Part shown: positions 4,963 through 5,472 of the stretch, piece after piece
Layout of the letters: every line of letters starts with the position of its first letter
Position numbering within the stretch: the first letter of the stretch is position 1
Source of the DNA: Schlesneria sp.
GTDB lineage: Bacteria > Planctomycetota > Planctomycetia > Planctomycetales > Planctomycetaceae
Assembly (NCBI GenBank): GCA_025353525.1
Contig: JANXOO010000964.1
Coordinates: 1-5,472, forward strand
Length of the DNA stretch: 5,472 bases
Reading direction: 5' to 3'
Program-made: the position numbers and the translations under genes
The notes under the pieces: generated by a model
Told to the model about the DNA's origin: nothing
The model's input: only the letters and a program-made list of their open reading frames with translations
Database searches by the model: none

Positions 4963-5472
4963 ATGGAAATGTTTATGACAGCCGAGCAAAGTTCTGGTTC
5001 TCCGAAACGCGTTGTACGTCGTCGCACGAAAAAAGTTGACGTGATCGATTCCGTCGACATGCGAGAAACCGGACTGAACGAAGCCCAGTCACACAAGCCT
5101 GTGATCGAAGATGTTTTCGACGAAATCGCTGCGGTGCGAGCGGAATCCGAGGGATATCCCACCGAACGCGACATGGATTTCGAGTCGCTGGCGAGCGAGC
5201 CTGCTCCGCGGAAAACTCGTTCGCGTCGCCCCGAACCGGCCGGTGAAGTGTCTGGCGAAGTGGCAAGTGACATCACTGACGCACCACGAGGCGTACCACG
5301 AGGCGCACCACGAGCCGAGGCGGAAGGCGAGCGACCACGACGCGGGCGAACCACCCGGTCAACCGAAGCACCTCGCGCTGCGAATGATGATGTGGCTGCT
5401 CCGGAACGTGTCGAACGCACCGAGCGTGACTCAGAAACTCAAGGCTACGATGCCGAACCGGCCGGGGAAGAT
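4963..5472 (+). CDS. Unidentified protein, basic/acidic disordered N-terminal region (partial)
   Basis: The frame is open to the right edge (170 codons). An in-frame TAG at 4957-4959 limits it, and three in-frame ATGs follow closely (4963, 4969, 4975). ATG 4975 has GGAAA about five bases upstream and overlaps the TGA of a 68-codon upstream frame as ATGA, so it is a good alternative start, giving MTAEQSSGSPKRVVRRRTKK. After this basic patch comes an acidic stretch (residues about 30-75 from that start). Then follows a region rich in Arg, Glu, Pro and Ala, with three 12-base tandem repeats coding APRG, VPRG, APRA. No signal peptide, membrane helix or folded domain is visible. Such tails are common on RNA-binding proteins of planctomycetes (RNase E/G, Rho, helicases, pseudouridine synthases), but nothing here selects among them. 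Longer minus-strand frames across it (4956-5420) are treated as shadows. Confidence 0.8.
   Translation, partial: MEMFMTAEQSSGSPKRVVRRRTKKVDVIDSVDMRETGLNEAQSHKPVIEDVFDEIAAVRAESEGYPTERDMDFESLASEPAPRKTRSRRPEPAGEVSGEVASDITDAPRGVPRGAPRAEAEGERPRRGRTTRSTEAPRAANDDVAAPERVERTERDSETQGYDAEPAGED
5281..5316 (+). repeat. Three 12-base tandem repeats inside the right-hand gene
   Basis: GCACCACGAGGC, GTACCACGAGGC and GCACCACGAGCC follow each other without gaps and in frame, coding APRG-VPRG-APRA. Only one difference separates each copy from the first, so the expansion is recent or constrained. A related ACCACGACGCG lies shortly downstream (5334-5344), coding PRRG. Pro-Arg-Gly repeats are RGG-like and compatible with RNA binding by a disordered tail. 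Confidence 0.75.

Noticed and set aside
4956..5420. Leftward 154-codon Ser/Arg-rich ORF
   Set aside because: It is the antisense of the right-hand gene: the plus frame is open to the window edge and has clustered ATGs and coherent charge blocks, while the minus frame is low-complexity Ser/Arg.

Overview
The window looks like chromosomal DNA of a planctomycete (Planctomycetota, inferred). Four things point there: moderately high GC, a very large secreted multi-module amidohydrolase of a kind common in that phylum, a REP-like palindrome with a GGGACAGGCACC-type arm, and a long, poorly conserved intergenic region. No search was run, so the assignment is tentative.

Layout. (1) Positions 1-3617, minus strand: one uninterrupted reading frame that runs off the left edge, with 1205 codons visible. 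It encodes an exported protein with three amidohydrolase modules. The first lacks the metal-binding HxH signature. The middle one has a full set of candidate metal ligands. The third, cut by the window edge, again lacks HxH. A small beta-rich domain and a Pro/Ala/Asn-rich linker separate modules 1 and 2. The best start is a TTG codon. (2) Positions 3618-4962: about 1.3 kb with no well-supported gene. It holds a REP-like bidirectional terminator-like palindrome, a C9 tract beside a 9-base duplication, an isolated perfect Shine-Dalgarno sequence with an 18-codon mini-ORF, and a near-consensus rightward sigma-70 promoter preceded by a perfect 12-bp palindrome. Beyond the promoter lie two consecutive hairpins, three degenerate 18-19-base direct repeats, a possible 60-codon leftward ORF, a G+T-rich stretch with repeated words, and three perfect hairpins just before the next gene. 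(3) Positions 4963-5472, plus strand: the start of a protein with a basic then acidic, Arg/Glu/Pro-rich, probably disordered N-terminus. It runs off the right edge and was not identified.

The two large genes are divergent and need not be related in function. The only convincing promoter in the gap points toward the right-hand gene, which would give that gene a leader of about 825 bases rich in predicted hairpins, or else drive a separate non-coding RNA. The palindrome at 3779-3827 would insulate the left gene from leftward read-through. These functional readings are inferences; the sequence patterns themselves were read directly.
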